Shown: piece after piece, positions 22,804 to 33,461 of the stretch
Numbering within the stretch: the first letter of the stretch is position 1
How the letters are laid out: each line of letters opens with the position of its first letter
Position numbers and translations under genes: made by a program
Assembly: GCA_030068145.1 (NCBI GenBank)
Contig: JAPJBO010000521.1
Location: forward strand, 62,001 to 126,000
DNA length: 64,000 nucleotides
Source of the DNA: Diplonema papillatum
Taxonomy: Eukaryota > Euglenozoa > Diplonemea > Diplonemida > Diplonemidae
Direction of reading: 5' to 3'
The notes under the pieces: model-generated
Told to the model about the DNA's origin: nothing
The model's input: the letters and a program-made list of their open reading frames with translations, nothing else
Database searches by the model: none

Positions 22804-23125
22804 TCTGCGGCTTTTCCTAGGTCCCCCAGCCTCCTCGCGACGCTCCCTCGCGCACACGGATCCCCGGGGGTTCTCCGTTTTTTTTTAGAGTTAGTGTTTG
22901 TAGGAGGTTTTTGTGGCTCTCTTGTCAACGTCGGTGTTTATGGACGCTTACCCTTTTTTATTTTGCCCGATTGATGCGGTGGGTGCGCCCTTTTCCTTTC
23001 TTAAACTGTGAATTGGTTTCGGTAGCAGAAGCGAACGCGGACGGAAGCGGGTGGCAATGTGGGATTGTGCACATACCTTCACGAGTGAGTGTGTCCCCTT
23101 TGTGTTTGGGCCGCCCAGACACAAA
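22804..23125. other. Gap between RING gene A and the LINE
   Basis: About 320 bases containing the 5' flank of RING gene A and the LINE 3' target flank. A T-run lies at 22880-22888. Nothing else is recognisable. Confidence 0.4.
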
Positions 23126-23211
23126 TGATGAGAGAGAGAGAGAGAGACGAGTTAGAGTGCAGGGACCATCTCTCCGGGGAGTTTCCGGTCTCCTCACTTC
23201 TCTTCGCACTG

Positions 23212-26200
23212 CTACGGCGGGCGTAAGTCGCTCCGGAGGCGCGCTGCAGGTCGCGGCTCTGCTACAGTAAGTGGTAGCACCGGAGTTGGTGCTGCAGCGG
23301 GCGCTCTGGCCGGCGGGTGAGCTCGTCTCGCGGGGGATCGCCGCCTTGTAGCGCTGCGGGCCCTCTTCTTCCTCGCGACTGCGCGGCCTACGGCGGCGGC
23401 AAACACCTTGATGGGAAACTTCAGCTTCCAATGAGCGAAAGCTACGTCCTGAGGGTACACGGGTTTGGCGTCGTTCCAGCTGTCTTTGGAGCATACTGCT
23501 TCTATGCCGTTTAACATCAGCTCTGTCCTCCGTCCAGCTGCAAAACGTGGACGGTGTGAGAATCCCGGCATTGCCGGCGCACCCAGGCAGCGTAAAGAGC
23601 ATACACCCTGTCGCCACTTCCCGGGGAAGGCTGAGGCCCCCGTGTCAGCAAAGCTTAGGTCGTTGATGGCTCGTGCTAGATATCCTATCTGCAACCCTTT
23701 TTCGGCAAACGTTTCCCCAGGCAGCTTGGATCGCGTGTAGGCCTCAAAATCCAAAGCGAGTTCCACGCCGGTCGTAGGGAGAGGGGGGGTGTTGACCCAA
23801 CGTAGATTCCTTAGCCAGTAGACTAGCGACGCCGCGAAGCGCGTCCCAATCTGCTTCGTGAGGAGCTCACGGCTGTCCCTTGCCAGCTCAACGTCATATC
23901 TCCCTGCCGCGGCGGAGGCAAGCTCCCAGGGGCGCGTCGTCGCGATATTGTGCTGCGCTTGCGCCATCTCGATGGAGATGGTCCCGATCAGCTTCTGGAC
24001 CCTCTCCACGAGTACCGGCGGGGTTCCGATGGGGGGAATCCCCCGTGTGCTCAGGCATAGGGGCATATTCTGTGCCGCCACTCCTGCGACGTCGAGTCGG
24101 CAGTGTAGATTGACCCACCTGCCCCCTGGTCCCGGGCATTCCCAGAAATAGTGTAGCAGGGTCCCCGGCGTCCCACCGTCGCAGAACTCGCATACGCCGT
24201 CACCCGTTCCCCATTTTCTGTTGCACCACTCGCGAGAGTACACCGCTCCTGCGATGCATTTGCGGATTGCAAAGCTGAGCCTGTCCCCCGTCGCGCGGTT
24301 CTGCCACAGTCTGTTCAGCAGGCGCACATCCACCCCCCTCTCGATACCCGAGTAGCCTTGCCTTTGTGTCGTCAGGTAGCGCCACGCTCGAAGACGCAGG
24401 CCCTCACGGACGAAGTGCAGTGCCTCCTTCCCGGAGAAGGGCACGGTCGCACCTTCGAACGATAGCAGCTCGAAACTGTGCCGCTTCGCCGGCAGGAAAC
24501 GTATCTCCCGAAGGAGATTGGATATCAGCCCGACGGGGCCCTTTAAGGAGGCGTCAGCCCCGGATACAAGGAGGGCATCCATTCGCAGCCGAAATCTCTC
24601 CTTCTGGTATTGCTTCGCGGCGGTGCGGAGTGAGCTGTACCCGGAGGCGCATGCCGGATCGCACAAGTGCGCCTTCGCAACGAGGGTAAGTGTCGCGAGG
24701 GGGCTCTTCGCCCGATTTGAGCGAGGAATCAAGCAGGCGGAGAGAGCCGTGCGAAGAACGGAGTTGTTCGCAAAGCCCCCGGCCGAGTTGGCGCAGTAGG
24801 CCGCGCCGTAGTGGGCGGATGCCGCGATCGTCTGCATGACGCGGAACTTGGTGCGCGGCTTCAGTGGCGACGCTTCTAGCCTGGCTGCGGCTTCCACGGT
24901 CGCGTCAGACCTACCGTTGTCCACAGGCCCTTCTGTGCCCAGGGGAACGCCCAGAACCTTAACGGTCTTCACCGATTTCATCGCCTTGCCTCCAACCTCG
25001 AGACGGGGGCCTTTTTTCGACGTCGAGAAGGCGGCACACTTGCCTTCGTTGAGAGCGAGGCCGGTCAGATTCCCAAATATCGCGGTGACATCTATTCCTT
25101 CCTGGAGCAGCTTCGCGAGTCGCGAGAGAAGGTACAAGTCATCAGCAAAGGACTTCGGACTCACTCGTGCCCGGCTGACCAGGGCTTTCGAGAGCACGGA
25201 CAGAAGGGCGTTGATCAGGACCACGGAGATAGGGCAGCCTTGGAGGATGCCGTTCGTGACCTTGAATTCATCGCCCACTCCCAGAGGGTACTTGAAACGA
25301 CGTCTGAGGTACTTATAGACGTGGCGCAGAGGCGCCAGCACACGCTCATGCAGCCCCAGAGCCTCAACTAGGTCGAGTACCAAACCTTGCGGAACGCGGT
25401 CAAAACATTTCGCAAAGTCGAGCGCGATCCCATGTAGCGGCGTTCCGTTAATAAGGGATTCCTCTATCGACAGCGCGATGTCCATGATGACGTCGTCGCA
25501 GGAGTGGCCTTTCCGGAAGCCATGTTGGGACTCGTGTATCCACTGCTCTTGCCAGACAAGAACCTCCTGCAGACGCACACTAGCCCAAAGACGATAAACG
25601 ACGCTGGAGACGGTGATGGGCCGCAGCTTCAGGGGGTCATCTCCCTCTCCCTTGGGAATCAGGGTGACTAGCGCGTCAAGAACCCCGTCGGGCCATAGGC
25701 CCGTCTCCTCGACTTCGTTCAGTACTGCAGCAAACCCTTCTAGGATTGTGTCCGGCAGGGCCGCAACTTCTCGCATGCGCCAGCCGTCCACGCCGCATGA
25801 CGATTGCACACCTTTCTTCCTCGCTACCGACCGTAGGCGGTCGGCCGTGATCGGGCCCAGTTGGCACGGGTGTTGCGCAATAAAGTCACCATATTCTCGC
25901 AGGAAGGGGGCGAACTCGGGTTCCTTCTTCCCGGCATACATGCGTAGCACGGGGTCCCACTTCCTCCTTACCGTCGCATCAACTTCCACCAAGTTCGCCG
26001 TGAGTCGCCCGTCGCGACCGTTCGTAAAATAGAATGTCGGCGGCGCCTCCTTCTTCACCCAAGCAAACGACTCTTTACCCAGAGGGTTACGGAGCTCGCG
26101 CTGACACCTTGCGATTTCCAGGTACCTCGAATTTAACGTAGTCTGGGCCAGGCTCTGGCACACGTCCGAGATAGTGTGTGATAGGCCCCGCGCGGCCTTC

Positions 26201-27561
26201 GCCGATGGCGGTACCAGTGGCAAAGCACATTTCCCGTCCGTACGCTGGAGGATGAAGCTTTGAAACGACCGTATTTTGTCCCACTGCCCTTTGAGCAGGA
26301 GCGACAACGGGCACGGGGCGCTGGACATATCTTCCCATTTGGCTCGTGCGGCCGAGTACTCCCGCATGCGCCCGAGAAGACACCTGGCTCTCTTCAGAGG
26401 TGCGGTGTCGGCCCCCGCACCTTCCGGGGACGGCCTCGCGGACACGCGCTGGGTGCTCAGCCTCCGCCGCTCTCCTCGCCCGCGGTAGGCCGCCAGGTTA
26501 CCCTCAATCTTGGACTTCTGGAGCAGATAATCCTCCGCCGCCCGCGAGATACGCAGCCAGAGAAAATCCACCCTCTGGCTGCCTTCTAGTCCGCGGGGGC
26601 ACGGGTCGGCGAGTCGGTATTTCGCGACTACAGCTTTGAGGGCTGCGGTGTCGGTTCGGTCAGTCAGACCGGACCCAGGGATGGCGCGGGGGAAGCGGAA
26701 CACCGCGTTAAGTTGCTGGAAAGCGGTGAGGTGGAAGACAGCTCGAATCGCCTTATGCGTCGGGAACCCGGCCTCGAAGGTTTCTACGTTTCCAAGAGCG
26801 GAAGAGGCGATTTCGTTGGTAAGCACAAGGTCAATGCGTGACGGCTCCCCGTGGTAGCAGGTGTGCTCCGGAGGCCTGTTCAGGGACTTCGCGTGAAGCT
26901 CGGCACAGTCAGTCCACCCGTTTCGCAGTGCGAAGCGTAGGGCAGGAGAGTTCAGAGGGTCTGTGTTCAGGTCACCTGCAACTACAATCGGTACCGCGCC
27001 CAGGCGCCGGCGCATGCCCCAGAGAACCCCCTCGACCAGCTTCTCACGTTCAATCCGAGCCGAGTGGCCGCAATGTCCGTACAACGAAACCACATGGAGC
27101 GCACCCTTGCCGCTTCCGGTCGCGACACGTACGTGGAGGAAGCGAGCTGCCTCGTAGGCCCGCTCTTCAACGACATCGAACGGGCTAACCACGCATGCCG
27201 GCAGGCCTTTCCTCACAAGGATTGCTACACCGGCGCTCCCCCCGGTTATCTGGGATGGAACGTCGTTGCCACATTTACGCCCTTCGCAACAGGAACCAAA
27301 GAAAGGCTGCCAGACGTCGAGAGCAGCACACTCCTTCAGGGCCATCCGGATTTTCTTCTGCCCGGTGCTCGTCAGCTTCGTCTCCTGCAAGCAGATGATG
27401 TCCGCCACAATGCCGCAAAGGAGGAGCACGTTCTTCAACAACGAGGTTACGTTGATCGTAACTACACGCAAGGGTGGTAGGCGAGGGCCGGACCCAGAAG
27501 ATGTAGTGTGGGTAAGATTGTGTGACGCGTATGACGCGTGGTATAATTGAGGGTTCACCAT
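23212..27561 (-). CDS. LINE ORF2: AP-like endonuclease plus reverse transcriptase
   Basis: Intact frame of 1449 codons from an ATG at 27561. The N-terminus is an APE-type endonuclease: N37 in VVTINVTSLL, E60 in CLQETKL, then GDLNTDP, SRIDLVLTN and a terminal FPTHKAI His. The reverse transcriptase follows, with LIPKGEGDDPLKLRPITVSS, QHGFRKGHSCDDVI, ALDFAKCFDRVP, NGILQGCPISVVL and the catalytic FADD at residues 805-808. A CCHC knuckle CxxC-x9-H-x4-C lies at 1124-1142, as in R1/Jockey/Tad-like elements. The C-terminus is very basic (KKRARSATRRRSPARRA). It nicks target DNA and copies the element's RNA by target-primed reverse transcription. The ATG overlaps the ORF1 stop as ATGGTGA, which suggests coupled translation. 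Confidence 0.95.
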   Translation of the reverse strand: MVNPQLYHASYASHNLTHTTSSGSGPRLPPLRVVTINVTSLLKNVLLLCGIVADIICLQETKLTSTGQKKIRMALKECAALDVWQPFFGSCCEGRKCGNDVPSQITGGSAGVAILVRKGLPACVVSPFDVVEERAYEAARFLHVRVATGSGKGALHVVSLYGHCGHSARIEREKLVEGVLWGMRRRLGAVPIVVAGDLNTDPLNSPALRFALRNGWTDCAELHAKSLNRPPEHTCYHGEPSRIDLVLTNEIASSALGNVETFEAGFPTHKAIRAVFHLTAFQQLNAVFRFPRAIPGSGLTDRTDTAALKAVVAKYRLADPCPRGLEGSQRVDFLWLRISRAAEDYLLQKSKIEGNLAAYRGRGERRRLSTQRVSARPSPEGAGADTAPLKRARCLLGRMREYSAARAKWEDMSSAPCPLSLLLKGQWDKIRSFQSFILQRTDGKCALPLVPPSAKAARGLSHTISDVCQSLAQTTLNSRYLEIARCQRELRNPLGKESFAWVKKEAPPTFYFTNGRDGRLTANLVEVDATVRRKWDPVLRMYAGKKEPEFAPFLREYGDFIAQHPCQLGPITADRLRSVARKKGVQSSCGVDGWRMREVAALPDTILEGFAAVLNEVEETGLWPDGVLDALVTLIPKGEGDDPLKLRPITVSSVVYRLWASVRLQEVLVWQEQWIHESQHGFRKGHSCDDVIMDIALSIEESLINGTPLHGIALDFAKCFDRVPQGLVLDLVEALGLHERVLAPLRHVYKYLRRRFKYPLGVGDEFKVTNGILQGCPISVVLINALLSVLSKALVSRARVSPKSFADDLYLLSRLAKLLQEGIDVTAIFGNLTGLALNEGKCAAFSTSKKGPRLEVGGKAMKSVKTVKVLGVPLGTEGPVDNGRSDATVEAAARLEASPLKPRTKFRVMQTIAASAHYGAAYCANSAGGFANNSVLRTALSACLIPRSNRAKSPLATLTLVAKAHLCDPACASGYSSLRTAAKQYQKERFRLRMDALLVSGADASLKGPVGLISNLLREIRFLPAKRHSFELLSFEGATVPFSGKEALHFVREGLRLRAWRYLTTQRQGYSGIERGVDVRLLNRLWQNRATGDRLSFAIRKCIAGAVYSREWCNRKWGTGDGVCEFCDGGTPGTLLHYFWECPGPGGRWVNLHCRLDVAGVAAQNMPLCLSTRGIPPIGTPPVLVERVQKLIGTISIEMAQAQHNIATTRPWELASAAAGRYDVELARDSRELLTKQIGTRFAASLVYWLRNLRWVNTPPLPTTGVELALDFEAYTRSKLPGETFAEKGLQIGYLARAINDLSFADTGASAFPGKWRQGVCSLRCLGAPAMPGFSHRPRFAAGRRTELMLNGIEAVCSKDSWNDAKPVYPQDVAFAHWKLKFPIKVFAAAVGRAVARKKRARSATRRRSPARRAHPPARAPAAAPTPVLPLTVAEPRPAARLRSDLRPP

Positions 27562-29213
27562 TTTGAGTCCGCGGGGTCGACGGCGGGCGCCTGCGCAGGC
27601 GAGGGCGGTGTTGGGGGGGCGTCTTGCAGTTTAGCCCAGCACGCATGGCAAACCACCGCCTCACAGGGGCCGTGTGCACATTGACGCCTCGCCTGTCCTA
27701 CTTGCATACGCTTGCAGCAGACTTCGCATAGGAACGCCTTATCGTTTTCGTATGACTCCTGCCAGTTGGCGTGCCGGCAGTCGGTAGCCATATTGTCAGC
27801 GGTGTCGAGCCGCGCCACCTTGTCTTGGGTCGTCGTCTCATCGCTGGCGCGGCTCCGCTTCTGTCCCGGAACGGGTTCTGGGCGTTCTTGGAGGCTCGCG
27901 AGGAACTCACGAGGGAGATTAATTTTCACCCGCTGGCACTGCGTGGTGAACCCCTTCCGTTGCCTCGCATCGATGGAACGGTCGTATTTCCTGATCGAGA
28001 TTGACGCCCGATCAAGGCGGTAGAGCACTGGTGCCGGAGGTCCCTGGTCGGCAATGACCACGCACACAGTATCCCCTCGCCGTTTGAACGAACCGACTGG
28101 CTCCACTTTCCATTCGGCTGCTGCGCAGGCGGCGAGGAGGTCGGACGGGTGCTCCGCCGGACACGCCGTGGTGACGATGTACTTGTCACCCCGACGCTGG
28201 CGCTTCGACAGCTTCTTCCCGACCGCCGATTCCGTGGCGGCGACGTGCTCCGGGGTCGTTCGTATGCCGAAGACGCCGGTTTTCGCGCCGCCGATCACAC
28301 CGAATGTGTTCGGTGTCCTGGCAGCTATCTGGCGCGCTTCCTCGAGGGCGCAGTCGCTCACCCACACCGCCGGCAGCGTGTCCGTTCCGTTGACAAACGA
28401 CATGGCCTTCCAGAAAGTGCCGGCCTTCCCGGAGCTCCGAAGCAGCTTCGGCACGTCTTCGACTGGAACGCGGACGCTCACCTCACACACGCCCTGTCGT
28501 CGGTGCACCTTCGTAAACACCGACGACCAGTCCATGCGCAGACCTTCGGCTTCCGCCGCCTTCTTCGCCATGATCCTGACCGACTGGCCAGCCTTCATCG
28601 CCGTCTCCCACGTAGTGGCGTGGACATAGGCGGCACGTACCTGGAATAGGCACACCTGAGTCGTCGGCTGCCCGGGGGCGACCGTCTTGCACGATACCGT
28701 CGGCGGGGTGACGTTGCAGTACTTTGCCCACACGTCCTGGTGGTTCCCGTTAGAAAGCACCACCAGGTGCCTCGCCGACTCCGCCCACGGTACGGTGCAC
28801 ACGACGGCTACCTTGGCGCCCGGACAGACCCCGATGAGGTCCAGGGCAGCCCCCCATGCGTACTCCGCATCCTCGGTGTTCGCGGCAACAAGAACGCCGC
28901 CCTTCTTGTTCCCCATCTCGACACCTGACTCGACCTTTGGCACTCCCCAGCCATCGAGTACCATGACGGCCTTCGGTCGAGTGCGACGGGTCTTTTCGGC
29001 CCACGTGCTCCCTTTGGGCGTGTTCGGTTGCCCCGCCGCTGCATCGCGCACTTTCTGCGCCCAGGTGTTGTTCGCCGGTGGGTCCGGTTGCTCTGCAGAC
29101 GCAGAGGACCGAGTCTTCTCCGGCCGGGTCCGGTCCGGCAGCGGGGGTGCGCATGCGACCGCCGGCCGGGTCCGGTCCGACGCCTTTCTCAGCCAAGCAT
29201 GATGCCCGGTCAA
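27555..29213 (-). CDS. LINE ORF1: probable nucleic-acid-binding protein
   Basis: The frame is open from about 29310 to the TGA at 27555, but has no ATG before 28964. The 29213 coordinate marks a TTG, not a proven start. The protein region before that ATG looks real: NNTWAQKVRDAA and STWAEKTRRTRP are a repeated motif. An out-of-frame ATG at 29235 (MGDVDALLDRASCLAEKG) suggests either a small frameshift near the 5' end or non-AUG initiation. The C-terminal 90 residues hold a Cys/His cluster (CRHANW, CEVCCKRM, CAHGPC, CHACW) that could be a zinc-binding domain. ORF1 proteins bind element RNA in ribonucleoprotein particles; the role here is by analogy. The stop overlaps the ORF2 start. Confidence 0.75.
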   Translation of the reverse strand: MTGHHAWLRKASDRTRPAVACAPPLPDRTRPEKTRSSASAEQPDPPANNTWAQKVRDAAAGQPNTPKGSTWAEKTRRTRPKAVMVLDGWGVPKVESGVEMGNKKGGVLVAANTEDAEYAWGAALDLIGVCPGAKVAVVCTVPWAESARHLVVLSNGNHQDVWAKYCNVTPPTVSCKTVAPGQPTTQVCLFQVRAAYVHATTWETAMKAGQSVRIMAKKAAEAEGLRMDWSSVFTKVHRRQGVCEVSVRVPVEDVPKLLRSSGKAGTFWKAMSFVNGTDTLPAVWVSDCALEEARQIAARTPNTFGVIGGAKTGVFGIRTTPEHVAATESAVGKKLSKRQRRGDKYIVTTACPAEHPSDLLAACAAAEWKVEPVGSFKRRGDTVCVVIADQGPPAPVLYRLDRASISIRKYDRSIDARQRKGFTTQCQRVKINLPREFLASLQERPEPVPGQKRSRASDETTTQDKVARLDTADNMATDCRHANWQESYENDKAFLCEVCCKRMQVGQARRQCAHGPCEAVVCHACWAKLQDAPPTPPSPAQAPAVDPADSKW

Positions 29214-29330
29214 GCAGTGCGTCGACGTCTCCCATCGTCGAAGATGAACGAGGCAAGCCCGCCACCCTACAGACGGTTTTCGCCCTCTCTCCCTTGCGTT
29301 CTTTCTTACTCTCTGATGTGATCAAACTCC

Positions 29331-31564
29331 CTCCCGCTTCTTTCCACCCAAGGTGTTTCCGGGCAGAACCCGGAGCCGCTTTCCTTCAAGGGTAGCCACG
29401 GCAAGCCACCAATAAAGTACAGAATGATGATTGCTAGTAGGGCAGGTAGTTCCCGGCTGCCGTGCATACCAATCGTAGAGTGCATTCACTGCCGGCCGAT
29501 TGCGTGCGTACGAGGTGGGATCTTGACCAATGCCGTATGCACAGACGGATCTTGGCCACTGTCGGCAGGTTGTCCGTGGGACTACAATATTTCGGATCAT
29601 TACTTCGTGATCCGATAGATCTCGACCACTGCCCCGTGTGGCATGCAGGTCTCGATGAAAAGAGCGGGAACTGCAGGAAAGGCGAGTTGTGCTGCTTTTT
29701 TTTTTTTTTGGATGTTTTGTCGACTTTTCATCTGAGAAAAAAGATACGGGCAAGCTGAAGGCGCAAGGCTGGTTGGAGACAAGAGGTAGGTTTTCGCTTA
29801 TTGTGTTTCCGACGTCCCGTATGGGCGCACGGATTATTTTTTTTTAGGTGCTTGGAAATGCTTGAAATTGGGGGTCGGGTAGAACGGAACTAGTTTCGGC
29901 ACATTTGGGGTTGAGAAGTTCGGTATTCGAGTCAAGGCGAGAGGTCGTGCGACCCGAACCTTTTTGCAGTCCGGCGGTCGTCCAGCGGAATCCTGATGCA
30001 CGGTCAGCCACGCACCGTGGAAGTCGGCGCACATGCGACCCGCCCGGACCAAAATCGGAGAACTTCTGGAACAACGGAATCCCCGAGCATTTTCGACTCC
30101 CGAAAAAGAACGGGAGCACCGATTGCATGCAGTGAAGCACGGGTTGGCAGAGTATATCGCAGGGTGCGCTTTGAAAAGAGGGCTGAAAGTCCCCGCAACC
30201 GATCGTTGGAGATGCGTTTAAGTCTGAAGGATTGCTCCTTCAGTCGACGCCTAGTCGGATCATCCAAGCTTCTGTTGCGAGACGGATGGCCTGCTGCCTC
30301 AGCTGCCATCTCTGCTGGCAGGCAATGCCTGCAAGCCACCAGGAAGTGGCTTCCCTGTCAAACAATGCCCCAGAAAAAAACTGCAACGCAAATGCGCTGT
30401 TTCATCTAATCGGAGGAGAAATGCAAATAGCCAAAATAGTAGGCCAAGGTTCACGGGCATTCGTGTTAAAACCAAGGAGGATCCACTCTGCCCAATGTAT
30501 CATCGGCATCTCGTTCTGCGGTATGCGAAGAAGAGTACAACCTAACGTACAGCAAACGATTCTCGAGCATTCATGCCCATTGCAGAGAGTATCCTCTTTA
30601 GGTAGTTGTTGTATTCCCCGCTTTACGGACGCATCTACCGCGGTCCGTGTTAAGTGCAAACAGAGTTGTGCGCCCGAATGTGAGCAGGTGCGGGTCAAGA
30701 TTCTCCGGCATTCGTCAAGGCAAGAGACCACTTTGGCTGCAGTGTGTACCCTGTTTCATCAAGGACGAAAGTGCACTCGGAATGGGATGCGTGTGTAGCC
30801 GAGTGCCCGGGGCATACACTCAGGTGTGTTGGTGCAGCTGTGGTCATTTGTGTGCGTGTACGACTGCATACCTCGTAATCGGACATGAATCGAGAATCTG
30901 CAGTGCGCAACGTCCCATAAGAAAATCACGATGCCCGCGCCAGGCGCCCTTTCCAGACGAAGCTCCGCACAATGCGTGATCAGCACGAACGGACGGCAGG
31001 AGCATCGGCAGTAATGTGAGAAGGGCGCAAAACTGGGCTATGTTCCGCGCAGGGATTACCCACAACTGAGCTCCAACACACACACTCACGCAAGACACTC
31101 ACTCACGCAAACACACGCGCACTCGTATTGGTGGCCTTCAAGCCTTGTCGTGTCGAGCCGAACTAGCCGTGTTACGGGCGATGAACCGAACCCCGACACC
31201 GGTATCAACCCCGTTTGCGAGGAGGATGAGAAATGAGCAAGAAGCGTACAACCGGAGCTGTTCTACGAAGCGCGCCGGGAGGACGAAGCAGCGTGGAGAA
31301 GGGGGCAGGAAAGGGCGGCTGACAACCAGCGAGCACGGCCGACGGCGAGGCGACAACAGGAAAACGTGAACGCGAAGTGTACGAAACACGATGCCCCTCG
31401 CTGCCGTGTAGAAGTTCACCAGTAGATCTTCCCGCGGGAGCGTCCCCTGATTGAAAGCGTCCGCCCAGTCCTGCGGTAAGGCAGCTGCTGATACGTACAA
31501 CCGCCGTGGACAGCAGCAAAGCGGGAGTGGAAACGGTTCGAAGGTTGGTGGTCTTACCGTAAGG
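29331..31564. other. Intergenic region, no gene seen
   Basis: 2.2 kb between the LINE and RING gene B. A motif tgtgtttccgacgtcccgta at about 29800 recurs near 47570 and 48063. 31070-31120 is a degenerate (ac)n stretch. I see no supported gene. Confidence 0.45.
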
Positions 31565-32703
31565 TCAAGAGGTGGGCGGGCTTCCGGCCTCTGCCCGCTT
31601 GTGATTATGCAAGAAGTTGCACAGTGTCCGGTCGATGCTTTGGATCATGGCTTCGAGGATTTCCTGTTGCAGGTTGGCAGTGATTGAGGAAACGAGCAAC
31701 CGTGATGCGGGGTCTTGGGATCCAACAAACTCTGGACGCGGACAAGGATAATTCGTATGGCGCTTTCTTAAAGTGAAAGTTCGCTTGAAACTCTTTTGTT
31801 TGTGCGCACTGGTGGAATTCACCTGCCTTCCGGCGTTGTTTTCAGTTGCAAAGCACCCTTCGGGGCCAAGAAAACTCGCCCTCGCGTGCCCTAAAAAGCA
31901 CGAATTTGGGGTTCGTTGGTTCATGGTCAAACGAAGCTAGGGCGCAAGGTTTGGTTACTTTCCGATGCGAAATACATGCTCCATTTCTAACGCTACCCCC
32001 TTTCTCTTTTTCGCCAACCCTCCTGTGACGAGTTCCATCGTCACAAAACCGAACTGGGCGCGTACTCCCCCACTTCGTCCTCCCAACTCCCTCGAAAAGT
32101 CCATACCTCGTCGGTCATGGAGAAGGACTCGTAGGTGCCGTCGAGAACGACTGAGTTGCTCTCGAGGACATGGTGCGACGCGGCGGGGGCGCGGCACATA
32201 GGACAGCTCGCACTCTCCTGGGCCCACTTGGCCACGCACTCCGAGCAGAACGTGTGCAGGCACGAAAGGACCGTGTTTTCGTACGAGCGTTCGAAGCAGA
32301 TGGAGCACTCATCCACTTCGTCGTCTTTCGACCCCCCCCGCCCCACGAGCAGTTGATAGTGCGTCGCCGTCAGCTGGTCGCACAACCTGTAAAATTCATC
32401 GCCCGTGAGAACCCGCGTGGAGCTGCCGTCGAGCGTGATCCGGACCCGCATCGTGGCGAGTTGCTGGGCGATGTGCGCGGTAGGCATGCATCTGCTGATC
32501 GTCCGCGCGATACCCCCGTTGGCGGGCGGCTTGACGAGCTTCAAACCGATGGACGGGAGCACCTTCGGGTACCTTTCGTGGAGGCCCTTGCTCAGCACGA
32601 CCGCGAGGTCAATGTCACTCGTCACAAACTCCGGCGTTAGTGTCTTCACATCCGCGATACTCTCGGGAAGACAGCGTTTCCTCCGCCAGAGCAGCTGTTG
32701 CAT
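31565..32703 (-). CDS. RNF141-like RING finger protein, two exons (paralogue B)
   Basis: I infer exons 32703-32107 and 31663-31565 (phase 0; donor GAG|GTATGG, acceptor caacag|GAAATC; intron 443 bp), giving 231 aa. The N-terminus (LHERYPKVLPSIGLKLVKPP, GDEFYRLCDQLTATHYQLL) aligns with paralogue A throughout. The RING is CSICFERSYENTVLSCLH, then FCSECVAKW and CPMC, a canonical C3HC4 with shorter spacing than in A. Exon 2, EILEAMIQSIDRTLCNFLHN, matches exon 2 of A. The intron sits at exactly the same codon boundary (MTDE| here, MNDE| in A), so the duplication came after the intron. Likely an E3 ubiquitin ligase; the partner is unknown. Confidence 0.86.
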
Positions 32704-33460
32704 TCCCTTGCTTTCCGCCCCACTCTCCCCAGCCTACTCGGCGTGGTTCTCCAGGGGGCAAGGGATTGAGATAACGTGTTTGGAATGGTTGTGTCCGCTA
32801 CACCGTGTTTTGTCCTTTAGGCCACAGACACATAAGGCGGACCATCATCAGCACGGAACCTGAGTGTCTGCAGACAGGACAGCGTGTTGGTCTGGTCGGC
32901 CAGTGGGGAGGGGTCTTCTGTCCATGCATGTTAGCTATGCGTACCGTTCACTCGCAAAAGAAATGGGGGGATAAAGTGTTGAAGGCCGGCGAGAAGGCCG
33001 GTAGTTGAGGAGTGTAAATGGCAGAGAAGGTGCCGCGCGCAGAGCTTCCACGCAGCTTTATACGGTCTTGGCCGGTGCCCAGTGCCGGTGGGCACAGGCG
33101 CCGCAGTACCGTGACTTCGCAGGAAGCCGGCGGAGCGGCAAGCTACGCTCGGCGATCAAAGGCCGCGTTTCACTGGCACATTCGCTCGCACGTTTCGCGT
33201 GGCAGTATCGGCGCCGAGAGTACAGCTCACATGGTACGGTCATGCAGCGGTGCTGAACATACTTCTGACATGAAACCAAGCCGGCCATGCCATGAGAACT
33301 ACAACGGGCAGGCAACTGACAGGTCTGAATGAAAAAACGATGCCAAAGGGGGAGGGGGGTGTGTGGCCGGAAACAATCTGGCAAAGTACGATGCCGTGCA
33401 AGTGGGGTATGCGACCGGTAACAGAGACCTTCGAAGAAGGCTTCTTGGATGAGTCTGGGC
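32704..33460. other. Intergenic region with an R3 repeat
   Basis: 32775-32885 is a copy of repeat R3 (cacataaggcggaccatcat, cagacaggaca). The rest is unremarkable. Confidence 0.45.
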
Positions 33461-33461
33461 C

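Larger units (their letters stand above)
23126..29330 (-). mobile_element. Bicistronic APE-type non-LTR retrotransposon (LINE)
   Basis: The element lies on the minus strand with ORF1 then ORF2. The 3' end is a (CT)n tract, seen as (ga)n at 23134-23150 on the plus strand, rather than poly-A. The same 3' terminus with a GA-rich border recurs in short copies at 61745-61967 and 62540-62643, with degraded relics at 12820 and 44205, which fixes the 3' boundary. The 5' boundary is a guess near 29330, and I see no clear target-site duplication. It inserted between the two RING paralogues. ORF2 is intact, so the element is young. Confidence 0.88.
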
